Under the pieces are notes generated by a model. The model ran no database searches. It was not told the DNA's origin and saw only the letters and a program-made list of their open reading frames with translations. Source: Accumulibacter sp. (GTDB taxonomy: Bacteria; Pseudomonadota; Gammaproteobacteria; Burkholderiales; Rhodocyclaceae). From it: a stretch of 39,222 nt of DNA. The first letter of the stretch is position 1. Every line of letters starts with the position of its first letter. The translations under genes and the position numbers were made by a program. Of the stretch, positions 1 to 7,489 are shown piece after piece. The stretch spans positions 1-39,222 of the forward strand of contig NZ_JAPUVI010000094.1 in the NCBI RefSeq assembly GCF_029255285.1. The letters are read 5' to 3'.

Positions 1-1
1 C

Positions 2-298
2 GAGACCATCGAACAGGCTCGCGCCTGGGGGAGCGATTTCGTGCGCTGGTACAACACGGAGCACCGCCATAGCGGCATTCGCTATGTCACGCCAGAGCAA
101 CGTCATGTTGGCGACGATCAGGGCCAATTGGCGGCCCGTCACCTGCTCTACGAAGAAGCCCGTGCGAAGAACCCGGCGCGCTGGAGCCGACACACGCGAA
201 ACTGGTCGCCCATCGCCGCCGTGGCGCTCAACCCGGAACGGGATGCCGTCGTGAATGCGGCAACCAACACGACCAAAAGTATGCAAATGGCAGCTTGA
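2..298 (+). CDS. IS3-family transposase OrfB, 3' end (partial at window start)
   Basis: The frame is open from the first bases and ends in TGA at 296-298, so this is the C-terminal part of a longer gene that begins outside the window. The reading W-Y-N-x-E-H-R-H-S-G-I-x-Y-V-T-P-E-Q-R is the characteristic end of the rve (DDE) integrase domain of IS3-family OrfB, with an extended tail of about 70 residues. The catalytic DDE residues lie upstream and cannot be checked, so I cannot say whether the element is intact. Its sequence differs from the other IS3 remnant at 5052-5473, so two IS3 types are present. No usable right-end inverted repeat could be confirmed downstream. Confidence 0.8.
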   Translation, partial: ETIEQARAWGSDFVRWYNTEHRHSGIRYVTPEQRHVGDDQGQLAARHLLYEEARAKNPARWSRHTRNWSPIAAVALNPERDAVVNAATNTTKSMQMAA

Positions 299-754
299 AC
301 CTAAGCGACAACTAGCTTGACATCTACCGTGGGTACGGATGTGATGAACGCGCTGTCCGGGCTGAAAGCCAAGCGCATTCGGTATGGAACGAGCAGGTGT
401 TGCGAAGTCGCCACCATCCTGCGCACCGTTGGTGATGGTGGCCGGGTCATCGGTGCATCTCCGGCTGCGCCACGATGCGGGCAACGGTCGAGCCGTTGCT
501 GCGAAGGCCAACAGCACGAACGCGCCGCGCGGCAGCACGTCCCCGAACAGCGGCACCACCACTTCCGCCGCCGTGAAAGCAGCTGAGCGCGTCGCGCTCA
601 GCGCCAGCAAAGGAAGTGGCCTCGAGAACGCTCGCGTGACCACCAGAGAAAACGGAGAACAGAGAGGCGTCAGTGGGGGCAAAAACGCCCCTTCGCAGGG
701 GTGGCGCTCGCGAGGCCAGGCCCGGAAACCGCGTAAAGGCTGGGGAAAACGGGC
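299..754. other. Gap between IS3 tail and tRNA-Lys; no convincing gene
   Basis: Open frames exist here but their translations are low-complexity Arg/Ser-rich strings that I cannot match to any family. A perfect inverted repeat with 10-bp arms (582-591 and 593-602, one-base loop) lies inside it; the arms read GCTGAGCGCG and CGCGCTCAGC. A minus-strand stretch near 500-570 reads like part of a hydrophobic protein but has no start or continuation. The most economical reading is debris from insertion and deletion next to the IS3 end. Confidence 0.4.
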
Positions 755-779
755 AAAAAAAATCAACCGAGAGCGGTTG
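755..779 (-). terminator. Rho-independent terminator of tRNA-Lys
   Basis: On the minus strand, a perfect 6-bp stem CAACCG/CGGTTG (774-779 and 764-769) with a 4-base loop is followed by a run of eight T. It starts 14 bases after the CCA end of the tRNA-Lys gene, the expected place for its terminator. Confidence 0.85.
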
Positions 780-792
780 GTTTATTAAATAG

Positions 793-868
793 TGGTGGGT
801 CGGGTGGGATTCGAACCCACGACCAATGGATTAAAAGTCCACTGCTCTACCGACTGAGCTACCAACCC
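793..868 (-). tRNA. tRNA-Lys (anticodon UUU)
   Basis: The minus strand folds as a complete 76-nt tRNA. The acceptor stem GGGTTGG pairs with CCGACCC (one G-T pair), the D-arm is AGCTCAGTCGGTAGAGC, the anticodon loop contains CTTTTAA with anticodon TTT, and the T-arm is GTGGGTTCGAATCCCAC. The discriminator is A and CCA is encoded at 793-795. A T-rich terminator follows. It lies at the edge of the insertion-sequence-rich region; tRNA genes are common integration sites, but I see no duplicated 3' end nearby. Confidence 0.97.
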
Positions 869-1058
869 AAAAGCCCGCGGATTATAGGGAAGCGACCAAT
901 GACTGTCAACGAGACCCTCGCCACCTAACCCATCATGAGTGGGCCCACTCGCCCCCGACCATGAAAGCCTTGGGCAGGGGCATCATGCGAGGTGGCGCGC
1001 AAGGGCAAAGAGGTCGCCAAACGAATGAAGGCCCGACCCCGTTGCCTAACTTCGAGAA

Positions 1059-2123
1059 GTCTTCCAGCTCACCGGTTTGTCGTGCCGCGGCAGACGCGGC
1101 CGCTCGACGCACCGACCACAGGTGATGCCCCTGCGTGCCGCCTCCCACTGAAGGCCGGCATCACGGCGTGGGCGGTCAACGCCCACTTCATCAAGGATGT
1201 GTCCGGCCGCAAGACCGACATGCTCGACTCGGAGTGGCTGGCCATGCTGGCGCGCTTCGACCTGGTGCGCGGCAGCTTCATCCCGCCCAAGGACTTGCGC
1301 GAACTGCGCCTGGTCTCGCGCTGCTGCCGAAAGCTCAACGCCCTGTGCCGCGGCCAGATCAACCGGCTGCACAAGATCCTGGACGACGCGGGCATCAAGC
1401 TCGGCGCGGTGGTCAGCGACATCCATGGCGTCTCCGCCCGGGCGATGGTGCGCGGCCTCATCGAGGGTCCGTCCGAGGCGGTGTTGCTGGCCCATGCGCG
1501 CGGCACGCTCAAGCGCAAGACCGAGGAGCGGGCCGCCAGCCTGGACGGTGAGCTCAGCGAACGCGACCTGTTCGTGCGGCGCCATCTGCGCGACAGTATC
1601 GAGGCCCGGCAGCGCCAGCTCGCCGAGATCGACGCCTACCGGGTGGCGGCCATGAAGCCCTACGCCCGGGCGCACGGCCTGTTGCAGATCCTGCTCGGCA
1701 TCGACCAAGTGGCCGCCGCACTGATCTTCATCGAGACCGGCGACGACATGTCCCGCTTCGGCTCCCCCCAACGCCTGGTCTGCTGGGCCGCACTGAGCCC
1801 CGGCAAGCACGAGACCGCGGGCAAGCGCAAGTCCGGCCGCACACGCCACGGCAACAACGTCATCCGCTACATTCTGTGCGAGTGCGCCAACGCCGCGCGC
1901 TGGATCAAGAGTACCCTCACGGCCAAGTGCAAGAGCCTGATGGTGCGCAAGTCGGACAAAAAAGGCCATCGTGGCCGTGGCGCACAAGATGATCCGGCTG
2001 ATCTACATTCTGCTGTCTCGCCGCGAGCCCTACCGCGATCAGGCCATCGACTACGCCGCCATCTGCGCGAAGAAGAACGCGCCTCGCTGGGGATTATCGG
2101 CGGCCTCCGTTAGCCGGTCGTAG
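1059..2123 (+). pseudogene. IS110-family transposase, broken
   Basis: The frame that is open from 992 carries the IS110 signature V-N-A-x-x-I-K-x-V-x-G-R-K-T-D-x-x-D-S-E-W followed by L-x-R-G-S-F-I-P-P (around 1176-1290), then the transposase_20 helix region (G-I-D-Q-V-A-A, F-G-S-P-Q-R-L-V-C-W-A-A-L-S-P-G-K-H). Two breaks are visible. The N-terminal RuvC-like part is largely deleted: only a V-F-Q-L-T-G remnant survives at 1059-1076 in another frame. A +1 shift at the A6 run 1958-1963 moves the conserved end K-A-I-V-A-V-A-H-K-M-I-R-L-I-Y into a second frame that stops at 2121-2123. The family is normally about 340-350 residues with DEDD catalysis. The loss of the N-terminal acidic residues means it should be inactive whether or not the A6 run is slippery. 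Confidence 0.85.
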
Positions 2124-2594
2124 GGCCCCACCAGCCGGTGCAACCTGCCCAGCGTGCCGCCGCCTCGTAAGCGCTCCGGCAAGGGGAACTCGACCAGTGG
2201 CGGCCGGTCGGTGCCCCGGCACAAACTGGCGGGCTCGTTCTATCCGATCAGTGCCGCGATATGGGCTGGATCCTGGTCATGACGACGCCGGCGCGTCGCC
2301 AGCACCGCCTGCCAGTCGACGATGCGTACCTGAAGGGGGCGACGATGTTGGGGACATGCTTGTGTTCGACGTTTGCCGCCGTGAAGTTCCACGGGGATTC
2401 CTGCCGCCGGGACGACCCAAATCAAGTGCCCAGGTGCTGCGATTGGAGCGCTGGTGGCCATTCCCGCGCATCACCAACCCGAAATTTTGCGATGGCGTAC
2501 GTCACGGGGGCAGAACGTACGCCATTACAAACGCTCTGCATTTTTGGAGTGAGGCTAACGGCATCCTCAGCGCGCCCGCGCTCCTGGAAGTTCG
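2124..2594. other. Unassigned stretch between IS110 remnant and membrane-protein pseudogene
   Basis: Several overlapping open frames on both strands give no family match that I can defend. A minus-strand frame at 2240-2461 ends in D-P-A-H-I-A-A-L-I-G, loosely like the start region of IS66-type proteins, but too short to call. A strong inverted repeat is at 2492-2525. This looks like scrap DNA left by rearrangement. Confidence 0.35.
2492..2525. repeat. 11-bp perfect inverted repeat, 12-bp spacer
   Basis: The arms ATGGCGTACGT (2492-2502) and ACGTACGCCAT (2515-2525) are exact reverse complements around a 12-base spacer. The right side reads GTAATGGCG on the minus strand; a GTAA start is seen at many IS66-family ends, so this could be an IS terminus or a junction between two ends. 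No target duplication is recognisable. Confidence 0.6.
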
Positions 2595-3378
2595 CTGGAA
2601 CAACACGCCGAACCACGTCTTCAGCAAATCTTCCAGCGGCATCATGGTCAGTGCCAGTGGGACGATCGGTGCCAGCGTGGCGACCGCGAGTTGGAGGAGG
2701 ATCTCCTTGGTGACCGGTACCGGGCGCATCGTCCGCACCACTTCGTAGCTGTTGCCCAGATCGGCGAGCGACTGGATGTCGCCGCTACCGACCAACGGCT
2801 CGTCGGAAGCGGCGCCGCCGCCCAGCCATTTCGCGTCGAACTCGCGCACGTAACGCTCGGCCAGCGTGCCATATTCCTGCCGCCCGATACGCTTCGCCTG
2901 AACAAGCTGCGGAACGAACAACGCCATGCACGAGAACGATCAGCAAGACCTCGGCGAGCACCGAGTTGCGCAGCCACCGAGGCGATGGCCGACTGGAAGC
3001 GGGTCATGGCGTGTTTGGGGATCAGATGCCGCTCGACGAACGAGCCCGCCACTGAACGCCCGCGCCGATGTACGACCAGTTCGGCGGCGATCAACAGCGG
3101 CATCGCCAACAGGAAGCGGACGTGAACCTCCACGTCGAACAGAAAAGGAACGCCCTCCTCGCCGCCGCGAACCTGCCCTTGCCGGGTCGAGAGCAGCAGA
3201 AGCGGCAGCCAGGCGAAGAGCGAGATGACGATGATCCGTTTGCGAACCATCAGCAGCGCATCGTCAGCGAGGCGCGCCCGACGCAGCCGTTGAAAGAGCG
3301 GCCCAGCACCAGAGAGCAGTCTGGCTGCCCGTCAAGCAGGTTCAAACCGTCGCTCGATTCCGAGGTGTCCGATTTCAT
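2595..3378 (-). pseudogene. Integral membrane protein, internally deleted and frameshifted
   Basis: Pieces of one membrane-protein gene lie in order on the minus strand in different frames. It begins at an ATG (3376-3378) after a GGGAGAA ribosome site: M-K-S-D-T-S-E-S-S ... L-L-D-G-Q-P-D-C-S-L-V-L-G. A shift near 3300 then leads into P-L-F-Q-R-L-R-R-A-R-L-A-D-D-A-L-L-M-V-R-K-R-I-I-V-I-S-L-F-A-W-L-P-L-L-L-L-S. Next comes V-P-F-L-F-D-V-E-V-H-V-R-F-L-L-A-M-P-L-L and, after another shift near 2970, N-S-V-L-A-E-V-L-L-I-V-L-V-H-G-V. The sequence then jumps to F-V-P-Q-L-V-Q-A-K-R ... E-Y-G-T-L-A-E-R-Y-V-R-E-F-D-A-K-W-L, ending L-T-M-M-P-L-E-D-L-L-K. I recall relatives of roughly 350 or more residues with extra membrane helices between the halves, so several hundred bases appear to be missing near 2920. 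The function of the family is unknown to me. Confidence 0.7.
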
Positions 3379-3530
3379 TGGCGGGTTCTCCCTATGGGAG
3401 TGGCGCTCTTGCGGTCACTATGCTTTTCGCCCGACGCAAGAGCCTTCCCGCTTTACGTCGGCGACGCTGACGGACTCGGGAATCCCGTGTCCTCCACCGG
3501 GCTGCTCTCATGGCACTGGGGCCGCCAATG

Positions 3531-3560
3531 TTCGCACCCCCGCTGTACGTTCACTATACT
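3531..3560 (+). promoter_or_regulatory. Candidate sigma-70 promoter for the DUF2252 gene
   Basis: TTCGCA (3531-3536) and TATACT (3555-3560) are separated by 18 bases. Initiation about 7 bases later would give a leader of some 36 bases before the ATG at 3603. The -10 is a 5/6 match and the -35 a 4/6 match. Confidence 0.4.
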
Positions 3561-3602
3561 GATTATGATCGTCGTCTCACGTTCATTGAAGGGAGTGCCG
3601 AG

Positions 3603-5027
3603 ATGTCAAAGCGCAAACTGGACGACAACAAGAATAGCGCCACCATGACCGGCCAGGCGGCGGTTCTTTCGCCGCAGGAGCGCCGCGCACAAGGGAGCGG
3701 GCTGCGTGAGGTCGTGTCGCGCGAGGCGCAGGGCGGATGGAAGCCGCCGAAGAAGCGGCGTGATCCGATCGAAGTGCTGACCGCCTCCAACGAGGGCCGG
3801 ATGCCCGAACTCGTACCGATCCGCTTCGGGCGAATGCTGCAGTCGCCGTTCACCTTTTACCGCGGCTCGGCCGCGATCATGGCCGCCGACCTCGCCTCTA
3901 CGCCGAACACCGGACTGCGGGTACAGGCCTGTGGCGACGCGCATCTGCTGAATTTCGGTGGATTTGCCACGCCGGAGCGGCAAGTGGTCTTCGATGTCAA
4001 TGACCTCGATGAGACGCTGCCGGCACCCTGGGAGTGGGATCTCAAGCGCCTCGCCGCAAGCATCGTCATCGCCGCGCAATACTTGCGCCTGCATGAAAGT
4101 GAAGCCGCCCGGGCGGCGACGGCAACGGTGCGCGCCTACCGTGAGCGGATGGCCGACTATTCGTCGATGCGGGCGCTGGACGTCTGGTACGACACTATCC
4201 CCCTTGAACGCGTTCAGGCCGAGATGAGCGGAACCAGCGACAAACGGAGGCAGTTCGTCGCCAGGCGGATCCAGAAAGCGCGCCAGCAAAGCGCCGTCGA
4301 AAACATCTTCCTGAAGCTCGCCGAACATCACGGGGCACTGCCGAAGATCAAGGACAATCCGCCACTAATCTTCCACCTCAGTGAAGAACAGGCTCCGGGA
4401 ATGCGGACGCAATACCGGGAAGCACTGGCCGCCTACCGCGAGTCCCTGCCCGAGCACGTGCGCGTGCTCTTCGACCGCTTCCACCTGTGCGACGTGGCGG
4501 TCAAGGTCGTCGGCGTGGGCAGCGTCGGAACCCAATGTCTCGTGGCGCTGTTCATGGCCGCGGACAACGACCCGCTCTTCCTGCAGATCAAGGAAGCGCG
4601 GGCCTCGGTTCTGGAGCCCTATGCGGGTGCGAGCCTGCATGCCAATCACGGCCAGCGAGTGGTTGTGGGGCAGCGCCTGATGCAGGGAGCGAGCGACATG
4701 TTCCTTGGCTGGACGGCGGGCGTCAACGGCCGGCACTACTATTTCCGGCAATTGCGCGATGTCAAGATCAGCGCCATTGTCGAGGGATGGGATGCCGACC
4801 TGCTGACCATCTACGGCCGGCTGTGTGCCAGGGCATTGGCGCGAGCGCATGCGCGCTCCGGGGATGCGGCGCTGATTGCTGGCTACATGGGTTCCAGTTC
4901 CATCTTCGACGACGCCATCTGCGAGTTCGCGGTCGAATACAGCGACCAGAATCAGCAAGACTACCGGGCTTTCGTCAAGGCGGTCCGGGAAGGGCGACTC
5001 GAAGCGCAGGTGGAAGACAACCCATGA
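3603..5027 (+). CDS. DUF2252 family protein
   Basis: This 474-residue protein matches the DUF2252 family, a widespread bacterial group distantly related to aminoglycoside-phosphotransferase/kinase folds and without an assigned substrate. The open frame extends upstream, but the ATG at 3603 has a GAAGGGAG ribosome site at normal spacing and the upstream part reads as non-coding, so I chose it. Conserved features include P-I-R-F-G-R-M at about 75-80, F-Y-R-G-S-A-A-I-M-A-x-D-L, the motif C-G-D-A-H-L-x-N-F-G (G111-D112-A113-H114), F-D-V-N-D-L-D-E-T (D131-D136) followed by W-E-W-D-L-K-R-L-A-A-S, and a C-terminal C-A-R-A-L-A-R-A-H-A-R-S-G-D. It is the only intact non-mobile gene between the IS remnants at 1059-2123 and 5052-5473. 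Its stop codon is seven bases before a 14-bp inverted-repeat arm. Confidence 0.88.
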   Translation: MSKRKLDDNKNSATMTGQAAVLSPQERRAQGSGLREVVSREAQGGWKPPKKRRDPIEVLTASNEGRMPELVPIRFGRMLQSPFTFYRGSAAIMAADLASTPNTGLRVQACGDAHLLNFGGFATPERQVVFDVNDLDETLPAPWEWDLKRLAASIVIAAQYLRLHESEAARAATATVRAYRERMADYSSMRALDVWYDTIPLERVQAEMSGTSDKRRQFVARRIQKARQQSAVENIFLKLAEHHGALPKIKDNPPLIFHLSEEQAPGMRTQYREALAAYRESLPEHVRVLFDRFHLCDVAVKVVGVGSVGTQCLVALFMAADNDPLFLQIKEARASVLEPYAGASLHANHGQRVVVGQRLMQGASDMFLGWTAGVNGRHYYFRQLRDVKISAIVEGWDADLLTIYGRLCARALARAHARSGDAALIAGYMGSSSIFDDAICEFAVEYSDQNQQDYRAFVKAVREGRLEAQVEDNP

Positions 5028-5034
5028 ACGCCAC

Positions 5035-5490
5035 TGAATCGCCCCGGGTTTTGTAGAGGCTCCGTGGTTTAAGTACAGGCGTGATGGGCCTGTTGGGCGA
5101 GTTGCTGACAATACCGATCCTCCGCCTCGGCGGGTGGACTGTAGCCGAGGGATTCCGGGAGTCGCTGGTGGTTGAACCAAGTCACCCATTCGAGCGTGGC
5201 CAACTCGAGCGACTCAACGGTTTTCCCGAGCGCCCGCCGATGGATCCGTTCGGCCTTGTACAGTCTGTTGATGGTTTCGGCCAAGGCGTTGACGCAGCTG
5301 TCGCCCTTGCTACCGACAGAAGGTTCGATGCCGGCTTCGGCCAGGCGCTTGGTGTAGCCGATGAAAATCCTGGTGTGTCTCCTGGATTCGCTTTACCGCA
5401 CGCTCTCTGACTTCCGGTGAATATTTGTTTGTCTTGCTCATGGCTCCATTACCTCAGGTCTGGAGCCTCCTCAATTCCCGGGGCGATTCA
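5035..5490. repeat. 14-bp perfect inverted repeat split by an IS3 remnant
   Basis: The arms TGAATCGCCCCGGG (5035-5048) and CCCGGGGCGATTCA (5477-5490) are exact reverse complements and lie immediately outside the IS3-type ends at 5052 and 5473, with only three bases between arm and element on each side. Without the element they would form one long GC-rich hairpin between the converging stop codons of the DUF2252 and protoglobin genes. That is consistent with a shared bidirectional terminator into whose loop the element inserted. Confidence 0.85.
5052..5473 (-). mobile_element. Internally deleted IS3-family element (422 bp)
   Basis: The ends begin TGTAGAGGCTCC (5052 inward on the plus strand) and TGAGGAGGCTCC (5473 inward on the minus strand), typical IS3-type imperfect terminal repeats. 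Inside, an OrfA start (ATG at 5439-5441) reads M-S-K-T-N-K-Y-S-P-E-V-R-E-R-A-V and runs about 25 codons. After a deletion near 5370 it is joined to the last quarter of OrfB: Y-T-K-R-L-A-E-A-G-I-E-P-S-V-G, N-A-L-A-E-T-I-N-x-L-Y-K-A-E, and T-L-E-W-V-T-W-F-N, with the stop near 5069. An intact element would be about 1.2-1.4 kb, so most of OrfA and OrfB is gone. It cannot move itself but keeps both ends and might be mobilised by a related transposase. Confidence 0.85.
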
Positions 5491-5508
5491 CTGGGTCGCG
5501 CAGTCAGG

Positions 5509-6174
5509 TCAGAACCCACCATCCTTGATGTAGGGTTGACTCCACAGGATGGTCTGCATCAGCACCGACTTGACCCAGGCGGCGTGCATCTTCTCCACGT
5601 CGGCGGTGGAGGCGCCTTTCTTGGCGAGGAAGGGCTTGAGCGTCGTGGTGACGGGAATGGTCAGTGCCGGGATGTAGCGGAAGTTGACCTGCGCCACGCT
5701 CGGCGCGCGGTCGGTCTTGTTCTTCTTGAGCTTGTTGTGGCGCAGGCCGATCTCGTGTTGCCAGTCCAGCCAGCGCTGGTCGTAGTTGGCGTCGGCGGTG
5801 TCCAGGATCCACAGCGCGAAGCGCTTGCGCACGGCTTCGAGGTATGCCCCGTCGGGCTTGCCGGTCTTGGCTTCGCCGAAGAAGTAGACGAGTTCAGGTG
5901 TCGAAGCAACGAAGCCGTACCAGACGTCGAGGATGGCGTCGGTCTGGTCCGCCAAAATCGCCTTGCTTTGACGCAAGGCCTTGACGTCCTCCTCGGTGAA
6001 CAGCAGTGAGGTTTGCAGCGACTTCAGGTCGGCCATCGAGTACGGCGCCTTGGCTAGCGTGCTTTGGCCATAGGCGTAGCCCTGCACGGCGGGGTTGGGC
6101 TGTTGCTGGGCGTGGCTGGTGGAAATCGTGGTCGCCAGGCCGACGGTGAGCAGGATGGGTGCGAAGTGTTTCAT
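5509..6174 (-). CDS. Exported protoglobin-domain protein
   Basis: The 221-residue product begins with a cleavable signal peptide (M-K-H-F-A-P-I-L-L-T-V-G-L-A-T, predicted cut after S-H-A near residue 22), so it should act in the periplasm. The rest resembles the protoglobin/globin-sensor fold. An N-terminal helix runs L-L-F-T-E-E-D-V-K-A-L-R, then I-L-A-D-Q-T-D-A-I-L-D-V-W-Y-G-F-V, and a putative proximal-histidine helix W-Q-H-E-I-G-L-R-H-N. Protoglobins bind haem and small gases and usually sit in the cytoplasm or in sensor proteins, so export is unusual. I chose the ATG at 6172-6174 because the signal peptide starts there; the longer open frame upstream is the antisense of the regulator. 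The gene is divergent from the AraC-type gene at 6253, which probably controls it. Confidence 0.75.
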   Translation of the reverse strand: MKHFAPILLTVGLATTISTSHAQQQPNPAVQGYAYGQSTLAKAPYSMADLKSLQTSLLFTEEDVKALRQSKAILADQTDAILDVWYGFVASTPELVYFFGEAKTGKPDGAYLEAVRKRFALWILDTADANYDQRWLDWQHEIGLRHNKLKKNKTDRAPSVAQVNFRYIPALTIPVTTTLKPFLAKKGASTADVEKMHAAWVKSVLMQTILWSQPYIKDGGF

Positions 6175-6240
6175 GGCGGTCTCCGGGGTGAGGAGCGGCG
6201 GGTGCCACTCGATGGGTTGCATCATGGCCAAGAACCTCGG

Positions 6241-6254
6241 ATGATTGTTATCAT
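6241..6254. promoter_or_regulatory. Candidate operator: ATGAT-N4-ATCAT
   Basis: A perfect 5-bp inverted repeat with a 4-base centre lies in the short divergent region between the protoglobin and AraC-type genes and overlaps the likely start of the regulator. It could be a regulator-binding site; the size alone is not strong evidence. Confidence 0.3.
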
Positions 6255-7155
6255 GAAGTCCACGAAACTTAACGCAACGTCCAATTCGCACGGTACGGAT
6301 GCGCCCGAAGCGGTCGATCGCCTGTCGACGCTGCTGGATCGCTTCCACATCCGCGCCTCGCTGTTCCACACCGGGGCGCTGTGCGGGCGCACGACCTTCG
6401 AGGCGCAGCCGGATCGCGCCTTCCTGCATGTGCTGCGGCGCGGTCGGCTTCAGATCGAGCACCCGAGGCACGCCGGTGCGCCGCGTTGCGTGGTCGTCGA
6501 CGAGCCGACGCTGCTGCTGTACCCGCGAACCGTGCACCACGCGTTCATCAATCCGCCGCGCGAGGGCTCGGACTTCACCTGCGCGACGCTGCAGTTCGCT
6601 GGTGGAGACCGCAACCCCATCGTCGCGGCGCTGCCACCGCTGGTGCAGGTACCGCTGGATGCGGTGGCGGGCCTGCGGCCGGCGCTCGAGCTGCTGTTCT
6701 CTGAAACCGACCGCGTGCGCTGCGGCTCGCGCCTGCTAGCCGACCGGCTGTTCGAGGTGGTGCTGATCCAACTGCTGCGCTGGATCATCGATCATCCCCA
6801 GGCAGTGGGCGTCAGCAGCGGTCTGGTGATGGGACTGAGCGACCCGCGGCTTGCCCGCGCGTTGGTTGCGCTGCATGGGGCACCGCAGGACGACTGGACG
6901 CTGCCACGCATGGCCGCTGCGGCCGGCATGTCGCGTAGCGCGTTCGCCGAGACCTTCAAGACCGTCACCGGCACCACGCCCTCGGCGTACCTGACCGACT
7001 GGCGCCTTACCCTGGCTTCGACACTGCTGCGCGCGGGCCGGTCGCAGAAGCTGGCGGCGGCTGAACTGGGATTTTCGTCGGCGTCTTCGTTGAGCCGCGC
7101 GTTCAGGCAGCGCTTCGGTGCGGCTCCACGCGAGTGGCTTGCAGCGCAGGCTTAG
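6253..7155 (+). CDS. AraC-family transcriptional regulator with N-terminal cupin domain
   Basis: The protein is 300 residues from the ATG at 6253; an alternative ATG four codons upstream (6241) is equally possible. Residues about 15-190 form a cupin-like sensing domain (R-A-S-L-F-H-T-G-A-L-C-G, A-F-L-H-V-L-R-R-G, Y-P-R-T-V-H-H-A-F) of the AraC-binding-like (Cupin_6) type. Residues about 200-300 contain two helix-turn-helix units: D-W-T-L-P-R-M-A-A-A-A-G-M-S-R-S-A-F-A, and A-A-A-E-L-G-F-S-S-A-S-S-L-S-R-A-F-R-Q-R-F-G, the AraC signature. Such regulators typically control an adjacent gene for a reductase, oxidase or exported protein; here the divergent partner is the exported protoglobin. The ligand is unknown. 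Confidence 0.88.
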   Translation: MKSTKLNATSNSHGTDAPEAVDRLSTLLDRFHIRASLFHTGALCGRTTFEAQPDRAFLHVLRRGRLQIEHPRHAGAPRCVVVDEPTLLLYPRTVHHAFINPPREGSDFTCATLQFAGGDRNPIVAALPPLVQVPLDAVAGLRPALELLFSETDRVRCGSRLLADRLFEVVLIQLLRWIIDHPQAVGVSSGLVMGLSDPRLARALVALHGAPQDDWTLPRMAAAAGMSRSAFAETFKTVTGTTPSAYLTDWRLTLASTLLRAGRSQKLAAAELGFSSASSLSRAFRQRFGAAPREWLAAQA

Positions 7156-7489
7156 CCGACAGCTTCGGTCTCCCACGGGCAGTAGGGAGCGCAAGAGAAA
7201 CCGGCTAGCGCAACCGGATTCGAACCTAGGGAAACTCTGATTAATGACTTTCGCACGTCAACGTCCAATCTTCACGAGTTAGCATATAAGCATATTTCGC
7301 GCCAAGCCTTGTATCGGTGCTTCCCGCGTGGCAAAAAAGTGACCATGCCCATGTGCTAACTTGCGAAGATTGCCTCCTCATGCCAGTTACTGGCGTTTTG
7401 CAGGGCCGGCCAAGTCCATCTGGCAAGGGTTTGCGGCCGACAGCCCTCGGAAATTCCCCTGCCATGGGCCTTTCGGCGCGAGGTTGGTG
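7156..7489. other. Intergenic region between AraC-type gene and yoeB
   Basis: No credible gene. It holds a long imperfect inverted repeat (7266-7372), a sequence GGGAAACTCTGATTAA at 7229-7244 that resembles terminal repeats of some IS4/IS5-type elements, and a tRNA-T-arm-like string near 7210-7228. It is probably a boundary of past insertions. Confidence 0.4.
7266..7372. repeat. 19-bp inverted repeat (17/19) with 69-base spacer
   Basis: Arms are 7266-7284 and 7354-7372. The reverse complement of the first, TGCTAACTCGTGAAGATTG, differs from the second, TGCTAACTTGCGAAGATTG, at two positions, both transitions. The spacer contains no recognisable gene. Confidence 0.6.

Noticed and set aside
384-788. 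Possible 134-codon gene between the IS3 tail and tRNA-Lys
   Set aside because: Low-complexity composition, no ribosome site, and its end overlaps the tRNA-Lys terminator.
7205-7230. tRNA T-arm-like string (minus strand AGGTTCGAATCCGG) that might be a tRNA remnant or attachment site
   Set aside because: Only two of five T-stem pairs hold as Watson-Crick, no anticodon or acceptor arm follows, and no intact tRNA in the window shares the sequence.
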